From positions 272,472 through 336,471 of the forward strand of contig NZ_JAJCLZ010000001.1 of NCBI RefSeq assembly GCF_020559915.1: 64,000 nt of DNA, given 5' to 3'. Origin of the DNA: Ruminococcus sp. 210702-SL.1.03. GTDB lineage: Bacteria; Bacillota; Clostridia; Oscillospirales; Ruminococcaceae. Position numbers and translations under genes: made by a program. Position 1 is the stretch's first letter, and each line of letters begins with the position of its first letter. Shown in pieces: positions 17,434 to 25,159 of this stretch. Under the pieces are notes generated by a model. It saw nothing but the letters and a program-made list of their open reading frames with translations. It was not told where the DNA came from and did not search any database.

Positions 17434-18429
17434 TCAGCGCACGTTCCACGAAGCGGGCACATATATCTCTACAAATCTGTCTACCGCGTATTTGTCAGAC
17501 ATTCCCGCTATGTAGTCGCATACTGCCGTTTCTCTGCCGTAGCGCTCAGCGAGCGAGCGGTAAAGCTCGGGCAGCTTATCGGGGAATTTATAATAGTAGC
17601 TGTAAAGTCCGTCGAGCATAGAGTAGGTCTTTTTCTCCTCTGATTTGCAGGTCGGGTTGCAGTAGACGTTATCGAACATAAAATCCTTTAGCGCATCGTA
17701 TGCGCGGCGGATATTCGGCGACATCTCCATACGGTAAACGCCGTTGTTCACAAGGTCGCTGACGAGGGTGGTTATGCGCTGAGATTTCGAGTGGCCCAGC
17801 ACGCCCGTTATTTCCTCGGGAATATCCTCTTCGGTAAGAATATCCGCGCGGATAGCGTCGTCAATATCGTGATTAAGATAAGCGATAACGTCGGCGAAGC
17901 GCACTACTATGCCCTCTTTCGTTTCGGCGAACTGGTTCGTGTGTTTCAGTATGCCGTCGCGCACCTCGTAAGTAAGGTTCAGGCCATTGCCGTTATTTTC
18001 TATCAGCTTGACCACGCGCACGCCCTGCTCGTAGTGCTTAAAGCCGTTGGGATTTATGCGGTTGAGCGCGCGCTCGCCCGCGTGGCCGAAGGGCGTGTGC
18101 CCCAGATCGTGCCCCATGGCTATAGCTTCGGTAAGGTCTTCATTCAGCCGCATAGCCCGCGCGATGGTTCTCGCTATCTGCCCTACCTCAAGCGTGTGGG
18201 TAAGGCGGGTGCGGTAGTGGTCGCCGGTGGGGCTGAGAAAGACCTGCGTTTTCAGCTTCAGCCGTCTGAATGAATTGCAGTGTATTATCTTGTCGCGGTC
18301 GCGCTGGAACTCGGTGCGCAGGTCGCAGAGGGGCGCGGGGCGTTCCCTGCCGCGAGTCTTTGAAGAAAGGCAGGCGGCGTCGCAAAGGTATTTTGTTTCA
18401 AACTGTTCGTGAAATTCTCTTGGAAGCAT
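17434..18429 (-). CDS. dgt: dGTPase-like dNTP triphosphohydrolase (HD domain)
   Basis: 331 residues, the short Firmicutes form of Dgt (E. coli Dgt is about 505). The HD metal site is visible: TRLTHTLEVGQ with His78, and AMGHDLGHTPFGHAGE with His107-Asp108. N-terminal RDRDKIIHCNSFRRLKLKTQVF is the family signature. It hydrolyses dNTPs to deoxynucleoside and triphosphate. First gene of the dgt-dnaG-rpoD operon; GGAGGT precedes the ATG. Confidence 0.94.
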   Translation of the reverse strand: MLPREFHEQFETKYLCDAACLSSKTRGRERPAPLCDLRTEFQRDRDKIIHCNSFRRLKLKTQVFLSPTGDHYRTRLTHTLEVGQIARTIARAMRLNEDLTEAIAMGHDLGHTPFGHAGERALNRINPNGFKHYEQGVRVVKLIENNGNGLNLTYEVRDGILKHTNQFAETKEGIVVRFADVIAYLNHDIDDAIRADILTEEDIPEEITGVLGHSKSQRITTLVSDLVNNGVYRMEMSPNIRRAYDALKDFMFDNVYCNPTCKSEEKKTYSMLDGLYSYYYKFPDKLPELYRSLAERYGRETAVCDYIAGMSDKYAVDRFVEIYVPASWNVR

Positions 18430-18513
18430 TTGTCAGCACCTCCGTGATCGCAAAGCGGATAATATCCGTCAGAAAAAAATGTCAGCTAAAAAGCGGCGGG
18501 CGTGTGCCGAAAA

Positions 18514-18557
18514 TTGTACACTTGTACAAGCGCAAGATCCCCCGCCTATATATTATA
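18514..18557 (-). promoter_or_regulatory. dgt-dnaG-rpoD promoter region with 16-bp palindrome
   Basis: Minus-strand TATAAT lies at 18557-18552 with no good -35 box. About 22 bases downstream is a perfect 16-bp palindrome, TTGTACACTTGTACAA (18514-18529), in the predicted start of the leader, a position where a bound repressor would block transcription. No regulator can be assigned. Confidence 0.5.
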
Positions 18558-18626
18558 CAAATTTCGCGCCGAAAATCCCTTTATTTCAAACTAAATTTGT
18601 GTATTTTTGTAGACTTGCACAAAATA

Positions 18627-19253
18627 TCAAGAGAAATCCTCCATAATATCAGGCGTTTCATCTAATTGCAGTTTGCCGTTGGCGGCGTTTATAAGCTTTT
18701 CTTTAAATTTTTCGACAAGGTCTTTTTTTACGAGCATTACAAGTTCGACATCGCTGCCGAAATTTTCCTCCAGCATTTTGACCTCAAATTCGGGCATCAG
18801 CCGCGCTAATCTGCCGTAAAGATTGTAGTCGCAGCGCACGGTTATCTTCGAGCAGCGGCGCATTATCATAATATCCGCCGCCGAGAGCGCCTCGCGGCAG
18901 CTTGCCGAGTATGCCCGCGCAAGACCGCCCGTGCCGAGCAGTATGCCGCCGAAGTAGCGCGTTACCACAACGCAAATATCTGTAAGCCCTTCCTTTTTTA
19001 TAGTTTCGAGCACCGGCACGCCGCCCGTGCCCTGCGGTTCGCCGTCGTCGCTGTAGCGCGATATGTTGCCATCGCGCAGGATATAGGCGTAAACGTTATG
19101 CCGAGCCTTACGATTGGCAGCTTTTACAGAATTTATAAACTCCACCGCCTGCTCTTCCGTTTCCACGGGCGCGGCCGAGGCTATGAAGCGCGAGCGCTTT
19201 TCCTCTATCTCGCCGCTGCATGACGAGCGCAGCGTCATGTATTCATCTGACAT
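18627..19253 (-). CDS. YigZ/IMPACT family protein
   Basis: 208 residues. The N-terminal UPF0029 domain shows KRSRFIASAAPV, KARHNVYAYIL, YSDDGEPQGTGG and TRYFGGILLGTGGLARAY; the C-terminal domain (from about 135) is the DUF1949 ferredoxin-like fold. E. coli YigZ and eukaryotic IMPACT are linked to translation control, but the bacterial function is not established. The gene follows the rpmE terminator closely, with GAAAGGGG before the ATG. Confidence 0.92.
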   Translation of the reverse strand: MSDEYMTLRSSCSGEIEEKRSRFIASAAPVETEEQAVEFINSVKAANRKARHNVYAYILRDGNISRYSDDGEPQGTGGVPVLETIKKEGLTDICVVVTRYFGGILLGTGGLARAYSASCREALSAADIMIMRRCSKITVRCDYNLYGRLARLMPEFEVKMLEENFGSDVELVMLVKKDLVEKFKEKLINAANGKLQLDETPDIMEDFS

Positions 19254-19303
19254 ATTATACGCCCCTTTCGTGATATTTCAACAAAAACTGCGTGTGCAGA
19301 GTG

Positions 19304-19333
19304 TAAAAAAAGGGCGGCATATCAGCCGCCCCT
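19304..19333 (-). terminator. rpmE terminator
   Basis: Minus-strand hairpin AGGGGCGGC/GCCGCCCT followed by TTTTTTT. Confidence 0.87.
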
Positions 19334-19345
19334 TCAAATCGTGAA

Positions 19346-19546
19346 TTAGTCGAGATTAAATCTCTTCTTAAATCTGTCAACACGTCCGCCGGTATCAACA
19401 AGCTTCTGCTTGCCGGTGTAGAACGGATGGCACTTAGAGCAGATTTCCACCTTAATATCCTTCTTGGTCGAGCGAGTCTTGATGACATTGCCGCAAGCGC
19501 AGGTAATGGTGGTCTCCTCGTATACGGGATGGATTCCTTCCTTCAT
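19346..19546 (-). CDS. rpmE: 50S ribosomal protein L31, zinc-binding type
   Basis: 66 residues. Starts [16 protein letters not shown] and [10 protein letters not shown] supply the zinc-binding cysteines of the C+ type, so a zinc-free paralogue may exist elsewhere. The strong own promoter and terminator make it monocistronic. GGAGG precedes the ATG. Confidence 0.97.
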   Translation of the reverse strand: MKEGIHPVYEETTITCACGNVIKTRSTKKDIKVEICSKCHPFYTGKQKLVDTGGRVDRFKKRFNLD

Positions 19547-19667
19547 TACAAACTTCCTCCTTCCAAACGAAAATTATGAACTCATAGAAGCCCATCAATT
19601 TATGTTCAGACAGTAGTTCTATGCAGCATTCAATAAATATAAAAGCCGTATCAACACGACCTTATAT

Positions 19668-19696
19668 ATTTTATCAGACTTTTATGCCTTTGTCAA
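19668..19696 (-). promoter_or_regulatory. rpmE promoter
   Basis: Minus-strand TTGACA (19696-19691), 17-bp spacer, TAAAAT (19673-19668). The leader of about 110 nt could host L31 autoregulation, but I see no clear structure. Confidence 0.82.
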
Positions 19697-19730
19697 GCAT
19701 TTCACATTACATTTAACATTTTTTTAACAT

Positions 19731-21065
19731 CTACTGCATATCCGAGATAACGTAAGGCAGCTCTATCACAAAGCACACGCCGCCGTCGTAGAGGTTTTCG
19801 ACAAATATTTTGCCGCCGCAGAGGTCTACCACGCGGTGCACCAGCGCTAATCCCAGACCATTGCCCTCAGTCTTGCGCGAATTGTCGCCCTGATAGAATT
19901 TGTCGAAAATTTTCTCGGCGACCTCAGGCGGTATCTGCGGGCCGTCGTCGGAAATGCGAACGGTTATGTTCTTATCGGTGCGGAAAAGGCGCACGCCTAT
20001 ATGGCCGTTTTCGGGCGTGAATTTTATCGCGTTGTTGATGATATTCTGCCATATCTGCGCCATAAGCTCCTCGCTGCCGAAGTAGTAAACGCTGTCCAGC
20101 TCTATATTCAGCTCGATGTTTTTCTTCGTCCACTCAGGCTCCAGCACAAGCAAAATCCTGCGTATCTGCTCGTCGATGGAAAAGCGCGTTTTGTTGCTTA
20201 CTGTAGTCTGATTTTCCAGTTTTGAAAGGCGCAGTATATCGGTCGTCAGTTTCGAGAGCCTGCCCGTTTCGTTCACGATTATCTGAGTGTACTCGCGGCG
20301 GTCGGCATCGGATAAGTTATCGTCCTGCAAAAGCTTTGCAAAGCCCTGTATAGAGGCTAGCGGCGTTTTGAATTCGTGCGAAACGTTGCTGATAAAGTCG
20401 CCGCGCAGCGACTCTATGCCCGAAAGCTCCTGCGCCATTTTGTTGAAGTTATTGATGAGCACGTTCAGCTCGGCGTCTTTGCAAAGCGGTACGGTAACGT
20501 TGAAATGTCCGCGGGATACCATAGCCGTAGCGCCCGTGAGGTTGCGGACGGGGCGGAGTATGCGGCGGGTGAGAAATACAGTAAGCACAGAGCCTAAGAT
20601 TATGCTGACCATAAGCGCTATCAGCATAGCCATTATCGTCATCCAGTAGTAGTTGTCTTTGGCAAACGATGTAATGCTGAGATACTCGCCGTTTATAACG
20701 GTATAGCCCACCACCGTAGGTATAAATCCCGTGACCTCGACGTAGCAGTTGTGCTCGGAAGCCTCGATCTTAACGCGGTAATACTCGGTGCTTTTCGGCT
20801 TTATGACGGTAACTTCCGAGGTGTCGTTATTGCATATCGAGATTATCTCGCTGGTGGTATACTTTCCCACGCTTTCAAGCCGCTTCATCGAGTTTGCGAG
20901 GGTAACTATCTGATTTTCGATGTTGCCTACCAGCGAGGGGCGCATTATAAGCATAAGCGCCGCCAGCGAAATGATGGATGACACCAGCATTACTACAAGG
21001 AACATCAGCGCAAATTTGAATTGCAGGGTGGTCTTGCCCGTTTTGATCTTGGTCGCTTTTTTCAT
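19731..21065 (-). CDS. Sensor histidine kinase (HAMP-HisKA-HATPase)
   Basis: 444 residues. Two membrane segments (about 17-41 and 140-166) enclose a roughly 100-residue extracellular sensor domain. HAMP follows (about 167-218); the phospho-acceptor is His230 in NVSHEFKTPLASIQGF; the ATPase domain has an N-box IINNAIKFT, and NGLGLALVHRV for G2. It lies 25 bp after its response regulator on the same strand. Resembles PhoR/ResE-type kinases; stimulus unknown. Confidence 0.93.
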   Translation of the reverse strand: MKKATKIKTGKTTLQFKFALMFLVVMLVSSIISLAALMLIMRPSLVGNIENQIVTLANSMKRLESVGKYTTSEIISICNNDTSEVTVIKPKSTEYYRVKIEASEHNCYVEVTGFIPTVVGYTVINGEYLSITSFAKDNYYWMTIMAMLIALMVSIILGSVLTVFLTRRILRPVRNLTGATAMVSRGHFNVTVPLCKDAELNVLINNFNKMAQELSGIESLRGDFISNVSHEFKTPLASIQGFAKLLQDDNLSDADRREYTQIIVNETGRLSKLTTDILRLSKLENQTTVSNKTRFSIDEQIRRILLVLEPEWTKKNIELNIELDSVYYFGSEELMAQIWQNIINNAIKFTPENGHIGVRLFRTDKNITVRISDDGPQIPPEVAEKIFDKFYQGDNSRKTEGNGLGLALVHRVVDLCGGKIFVENLYDGGVCFVIELPYVISDMQ

Positions 21066-21090
21066 CAGTTCACGTCCGTTTCGTAATGTC

Positions 21091-21768
21091 CTACTTTTTC
21101 TTTACAGCCTTGTATCCAAGCCCGCGCACCGTCACGATGTCGAAATCATCATTAGGCGTATAGCGCTCGCGCAGGCGCTTTATGTGAACGTCTACCGTGC
21201 GCTCGTCTACTTCGCTCTCCAGCCCCCAAAGTTCGTCGAGAAGCTGGCGGCGGGTGAAGATCTTGTTCGGGTACGAGAGCAGCTTGAAGAGCAGCATAAA
21301 CTCTTTGTTCGGTATAGTTTCGGGCGACTTGCCCTCAAACGTGACTGTAAGCGCGTCGTAATTCAGGGTGCAGCTTCCGACGGTAAGGGCGTGGTCGGAA
21401 GCCATTTTTGCGCGGCGCAGCAGCGCGCCCACGCGCAGTATCATCTCGTCGATATTGATAGGCTTTACCATGTAATCGTCCGTGCCCGCCATAAAGCCCT
21501 TTTGCTTATCGGTAAAGCTGTCCTTCGCCGTTACCATCAGCACGGGCATTTCGTAGCGTGCAGCGCGAAGCTGTTTTACCAGCTCGTACCCGTCGATCTT
21601 CGGCATCATTATGTCCGAGATCACGAGGTCTACCGATATGCGCTCCATAACGTCAAGCGCGTCCTCACCGTCTACCGCGGGGTAAGGCATATAGCCGTTT
21701 TGCTTGAGCGCCGCGCACATCAGCTTGCGCAGGCTGTCGTCGTCCTCTGCTACAAGAATCGAAAACAT
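21091..21768 (-). CDS. OmpR/PhoB-family response regulator
   Basis: 225 residues. Receiver domain with acidic pocket Asp9-Asp10, phospho-acceptor Asp52 in VISDIMMPKIDG and Lys in VTAKDS; the C-terminal winged helix carries EFMLLFKLLSYPNKIFTRRQLLDELWG and ERTVDVHIKRLRERYTP. Pairs with the downstream kinase. Targets are not predictable; there is no obvious transporter or effector gene next to it. Confidence 0.94.
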   Translation of the reverse strand: MFSILVAEDDDSLRKLMCAALKQNGYMPYPAVDGEDALDVMERISVDLVISDIMMPKIDGYELVKQLRAARYEMPVLMVTAKDSFTDKQKGFMAGTDDYMVKPINIDEMILRVGALLRRAKMASDHALTVGSCTLNYDALTVTFEGKSPETIPNKEFMLLFKLLSYPNKIFTRRQLLDELWGLESEVDERTVDVHIKRLRERYTPNDDFDIVTVRGLGYKAVKKK

Positions 21769-21892
21769 TCTTTTTTCCTTTCTTAAAAAGCTAATTGTTA
21801 AGTTTTTGTAAACTCTTGTGTTTTAATCAAAATTGCCCTTTTGTGACCCGATAATTCATATTCGGTTCACACAGGGGTGCTAATATATAGTT

Positions 21893-22128
21893 GTCGGAAG
21901 GATAAGGCGCAGATGTGCCGAAAACTTCCCGCCTGTCGGTTTAGGTTAGAGTTCAGAAGATGTTATCTTCCCCCCTCTCACCGGTCTGCAAAGATCGCAG
22001 ATAGAGTTTTCTGAACTTTAACCCAAACCGACAAGCGTAACTTTTGAATTAACCTTATCCCTTTCATAATTCTATAAAAAATTAATGCTCATTACCACGC
22101 CGAAATTGTAGTGAGCGTTAATTTTTTT
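21893..22128 (+). ncRNA. Structured small RNA with own promoter and terminator (6S-like candidate)
   Basis: No protein gene fits this 460-bp gap. An extended -10 (TGCTAATAT, 21878-21886) precedes a region that folds strongly: closing stem GGATAAGG (21900-21907) with CCTTATCC (22053-22060); internal loops of 26 and 19 nt; then a 25-position helix (21934-21958 with 22009-22033) with one mismatch and one GU; a 50-nt apical part with hairpin TCTGC/GCAGA. A perfect-looking terminator follows at 22076-22128 (TTAATGCTCA/TGAGCGTTAA then T7). Size and the closing stem, large bubble, long stem plan resemble 6S RNA. Strand is inferred from promoter and terminator; the family assignment is not proven. 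Confidence 0.5.
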
Positions 22129-22151
22129 ATGGCAAAATTTATAGCGAAGAT

Positions 22152-22190
22152 AAAAAAGCTGCCGCGGCATTTCTGAGCCGTAGCAGCTTT
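22152..22190 (-). terminator. pncB terminator
   Basis: Minus-strand hairpin AAGCTGCTACGGC/GCCGCGGCAGCTT followed by TTTTTTA. Confidence 0.87.
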
Positions 22191-22229
22191 TATCCGCTTT
22201 ATACGTTTTATCAGCAGCTTTTTGCAGGC

Positions 22230-23666
22230 TCAGAGCTTTTCCGCAAGAAGCTGATTTTTTATGCTCCAAAGCTTTTTTGAGAGGTCTACATAGTACTTAT
22301 GCGGATTCTCGAAGCGCTTTATCTCGTCCCAAAGGGTGTCCACCTGCGCCGCGCAGTACTCGCATATCTCCTTGTACGTCGGCTCTTTGTAGACCTGCTT
22401 TCCGTTTATGAATATCGGCTGCAGCAGCTCTTTCGCGGTGAAATTTCTCACCATTTTCTTTTTCCAAGTGTAATCGGGGTCGAAAATGACGAGATCGCGG
22501 CTCTCGTCGATCTTTTCGTCGAACACACAGAGCTGATCGGCTATCGCCTTTCCGCTGTCGCGGTCGTAAAGGCGGTACACCTTTTTATAGTGCGGCGTAG
22601 TGACCTTGCTTACGTTTTCAGAGATTTTTATCTTAGGAACTACCTTGCCGTTTTCCTCAACGGCGCAGAGCTTGTAAACTCCGCCGAATACGGGGTAGGA
22701 GCGCGAGGTTATCAGCCTTTCGCCTACGCCGAAAAGGTCTACCTTAGCGCCCTGATATATCATATCTCGAATGATGTATTCGTCCAGTGAGTTTGAAGCA
22801 ACTATCTTGCAGTCGGGGTAACCGGCGTCGTCGAGCATCTTGCGGGCTTTTTGCGAGAGGTAAGTAATATCGCCCGAATCGATCCGCACGCCCTTAGGCC
22901 GGCAGCCCATAGGCTTCAGCACGGTATTGAAAGCGCGGATGGCGTTCGGTATGCCGCTCTCAAGCACGTTGTAAGTATCTACCAGCAGTGTGACATCGTT
23001 CGGATAGCATTTGCAGTAGGTCTTGAAAGCCTCATACTCGTCGTCGAACATCTGCACCCAAGAGTGCGCCATAGTGCCCGTAGCGGGAAAGCCGAAAAGC
23101 TGATCGGTTATAGTGCAGGCGGTAGCAGCACAGCCGCCTATGCCCGCAGCCCTAGCGCCGTAGATAGCGGCGTCAGCGCCATGTGCGCGGCGAGAACCGA
23201 ATTCAGACACCGCCCTGCCCTGCGAAGCGCGAACGATCCTGTTAGCCTTAGTAGCTATGAGCGACTGGTGATTTATCATCAGCAGCAGATACGTTTCCAC
23301 AAGCTGCGCCTGTATAGACGGCGCGCGGACGGTTATCAGCGGCTCGCGCGGGAAAACTACCGTGCCCTCGGGAACTGCGTAAATATCGCCCGTAAATTTG
23401 AAATCGCGGAGGTATTCGAGAAAGCCCTCGTCGAAAGTATTCTTTGAGCGCAAAAACTCTATATCCTCATCGGAAAAATGCAGGTTTTTGATATACTCGA
23501 TCACCTGCGAAAGTCCGCAGCAGATGGCAAAGCCGCCCTCATCGGGCACGTCGCGAAAAAAGAGATCGAAGTACGAGATCTTATCCTTCATGCCGCTGAC
23601 GAAATAGCCGTTGCCCATAGTAAGCTCGTAGTAATCACAAAGCATGGTGTAATTATATGGATTCAT
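22230..23666 (-). CDS. pncB: Nicotinate phosphoribosyltransferase
   Basis: 478 residues. Converts nicotinate and PRPP to nicotinate mononucleotide in NAD salvage. Starts NPYNYTMLCDYYELTMGNGY, with SEFGSRRAHG, GTMAHSWVQMF and VRIDSGDI motifs of the clostridial NAPRTase family. It follows the nicotinamidase gene by 32 bp, so the two enzymes together take nicotinamide to NaMN. Ends at a strong terminator. Confidence 0.95.
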   Translation of the reverse strand: MNPYNYTMLCDYYELTMGNGYFVSGMKDKISYFDLFFRDVPDEGGFAICCGLSQVIEYIKNLHFSDEDIEFLRSKNTFDEGFLEYLRDFKFTGDIYAVPEGTVVFPREPLITVRAPSIQAQLVETYLLLMINHQSLIATKANRIVRASQGRAVSEFGSRRAHGADAAIYGARAAGIGGCAATACTITDQLFGFPATGTMAHSWVQMFDDEYEAFKTYCKCYPNDVTLLVDTYNVLESGIPNAIRAFNTVLKPMGCRPKGVRIDSGDITYLSQKARKMLDDAGYPDCKIVASNSLDEYIIRDMIYQGAKVDLFGVGERLITSRSYPVFGGVYKLCAVEENGKVVPKIKISENVSKVTTPHYKKVYRLYDRDSGKAIADQLCVFDEKIDESRDLVIFDPDYTWKKKMVRNFTAKELLQPIFINGKQVYKEPTYKEICEYCAAQVDTLWDEIKRFENPHKYYVDLSKKLWSIKNQLLAEKL

Positions 23667-23698
23667 AGCGCAGACCCCCTGCCTTTATCCGCAGTGCC

Positions 23699-24226
23699 TT
23701 ATTCGGGGCGAACTACGGTTATCTGAAGACCCTCCATAACGTCGTAAGCCTTAGCCTCAAGCTCGGCGTCGGGAGCGGCGGTGTACTCGGTATTTATGAT
23801 GACCTCGGTCTCGGGCAGCGCGGTCTTTATCATTACGGCGTTTGCGAGAACGCACATATTGGTAACTACGCCTACCAGCTCTACGGTATCGTAAGACTTA
23901 AATTTCAGGTGATCTGCAAGCTCGAGCGAGCCGAAGGTATCCTTATAAAATACCTTATCCTTATCGGTGCGCTCTTTAGCGGTAAAGCCGTAAAGACGGT
24001 GGCCGGGAGTGTCCTCTATGCAGTGCTCTACGGGCAGCTTTCTGCCCTCCTGAGTAGTAAGGTAATCTTCCTGATGAGTATCCATAGTGTAGATAACATC
24101 TCCGCCCTCTTTGCGGTAATCGCGGATCTTATGCGCTATCTTTCTGTCGAGCGCCTCTGCGCCCTCAAATCCCAGAGAACCGTTTACAAAATCGTTCTGG
24201 TAATCAACAACAACAAGCAGTTTCAT
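23699..24226 (-). CDS. pncA: Nicotinamidase-type cysteine hydrolase
   Basis: 175 residues of the isochorismatase-like fold. Catalytic triad candidates are Asp8 (VVDYQNDFV), Lys95 (KDTFGS) and Cys125 (VVTNMCVLANA); Asp49, His51 and His68 fit the metal site of nicotinamidases. The adjacent pncB supports nicotinamide to nicotinate conversion. GGAGGAG precedes the ATG. A hairpin followed by TTTTA lies in its leader at 24292-24334. Confidence 0.9.
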   Translation of the reverse strand: MKLLVVVDYQNDFVNGSLGFEGAEALDRKIAHKIRDYRKEGGDVIYTMDTHQEDYLTTQEGRKLPVEHCIEDTPGHRLYGFTAKERTDKDKVFYKDTFGSLELADHLKFKSYDTVELVGVVTNMCVLANAVMIKTALPETEVIINTEYTAAPDAELEAKAYDVMEGLQITVVRPE

Positions 24227-24291
24227 ATATGCTCCTCCAATTCAGAGATCCGCTGCGGTGGATCTTTCCGCGCGGTCATTATCATTCATAA

Positions 24292-24334
24292 AAGCCTTTC
24301 GCTGCGTGGTGAAATTATTTGCAGCGATAGGCTT
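24292..24334 (-). promoter_or_regulatory. Hairpin in the pncA leader
   Basis: Arms AAGCCTTTCGCTGC (24292-24305) and GCAGCGATAGGCTT (24321-24334) pair over 13 of 14 positions; on the minus strand the stem is followed by TTTTATG, terminator-like. It could be an attenuator of pncA-pncB or the site that attracted the adjacent MITE. Confidence 0.5.
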
Positions 24335-24335
24335 A

Positions 24336-24550
24336 AAGGCAGCACCGCACAACTATTGTGTACGAGATTGCGTGGTTCAATTTATAATTGAACCGTCAGA
24401 TTTTTCGTCAGATTGCCAAAAGCCGACGCAGGCTAACTCGCGTTAGTCAAGGAGGTTTTTGGTGATATGGCGGAAAACTGTTTTAGCTACGCAAAAACTC
24501 AAGCAAGGCGTGCACAAAGCCGCTAGGCGGTAGTTGTGCGGTGCTGCCTT
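24336..24550. mobile_element. MITE-like element with 20-bp terminal inverted repeats
   Basis: Left end AAGGCAGCACCGCACAACTA (24336-24355) and right end TAGTTGTGCGGTGCTGCCTT (24531-24550) are exact reverse complements. If one terminal A is assigned to the target, the flanks give a 3-bp duplication TAA. The 215-bp element has no transposase. Its interior includes a perfect 9-bp palindrome (24374-24394) and a 19-codon ORF with a strong SD. It would depend on a transposase elsewhere; the 3-bp target site would fit IS5-group relatives, an inference only. Confidence 0.85.
24467..24526 (+). other. Micro-ORF inside the MITE (19 codons)
   Basis: ATG at 24467 follows AAGGAGG (24449-24455) by 11 bases and encodes MAENCFSYAKTQARRAQSR, then TAG. 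A strong SD in a non-coding element is notable, but it may be a transposase remnant or chance. Expression is unproven. Confidence 0.3.
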
Positions 24551-24655
24551 AATCATTATAACATTTTTTTCTCGTTTTGAAAAGGGATAACGCCCTTTCG
24601 GCATATACTTTTTACATTTCATTCATATTTGATACACACGGGATATTTCTGCGTG

Positions 24656-24692
24656 CAAAAAAAGCGCCCCGCGCAGCAGCACGCAGGGCGGC
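24656..24692 (-). terminator. Terminator of the small lipoprotein gene
   Basis: Minus-strand hairpin GCCGCCCTGCGTGC/GCGCGGGGCGC-type stem followed by TTTTTTTGC. Confidence 0.82.
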
Positions 24693-24706
24693 ATTTTCTC
24701 GACTCA

Positions 24707-25024
24707 TCAGCGAAGTATGTCGTCTACTATACTTTCAGCAGCGTCAAGCCCGTCGTCGATACCGTCGGCAACATCGTCGCCTACGCGGTCGGCTTTAGAC
24801 ATCAGCGTATCGCCGCTCTCGCTGCGCGAACTGCTTGAGGAGGACTCGCTCTTCTTAGAGGTGGCAGCCTTTGAAGTGTCGGTCATCTCGTCCTTATCGG
24901 CTGCGGAGGAAACTTTGCCCTCAGACGAAGCGTTCGACGAAACATCGCCTTCGTTATCGCCGCAGGCGGTGAGCATTGCAGCGGCGGTGAGCGCCGAGAG
25001 AATGAATGCAAACATTTTTTTCAT
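24707..25024 (-). CDS. Small Ser-rich lipoprotein of unknown function
   Basis: 105 residues. Lipoprotein signal peptide MKKMFAFILSALTAAAMLTAC with lipobox LTAC, cleavage before Cys21. The mature part is short, rich in Ser, Asp and Glu, with a poly-Ser run (about 60-66) and an acidic helix (VGDDVADGIDDGLDAAESIV) at the C-terminus. No known domain. Monocistronic with own terminator. Confidence 0.8.
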   Translation of the reverse strand: MKKMFAFILSALTAAAMLTACGDNEGDVSSNASSEGKVSSAADKDEMTDTSKAATSKKSESSSSSSRSESGDTLMSKADRVGDDVADGIDDGLDAAESIVDDILR

Positions 25025-25109
25025 ATCTGCGTTGATCCTTTCTGAATTTGATTTGCCAGAACTTTACGGCTGAAAATATTATCTGCAATAAATCACCAAA
25101 TATACGAAA

Positions 25110-25141
25110 ACAGGCGAGCCGTTTTTTCAGCCCGCCTGCAA
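25110..25141 (-). terminator. Terminator of the anchored surface-protein gene
   Basis: Minus-strand stem GCAGGCGGGC/GCTCGCCTGT with TTTTCG following; lies just beyond the 25160 stop. Confidence 0.75.
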
Positions 25142-25159
25142 ATTTTCCAAAATTTTGAT

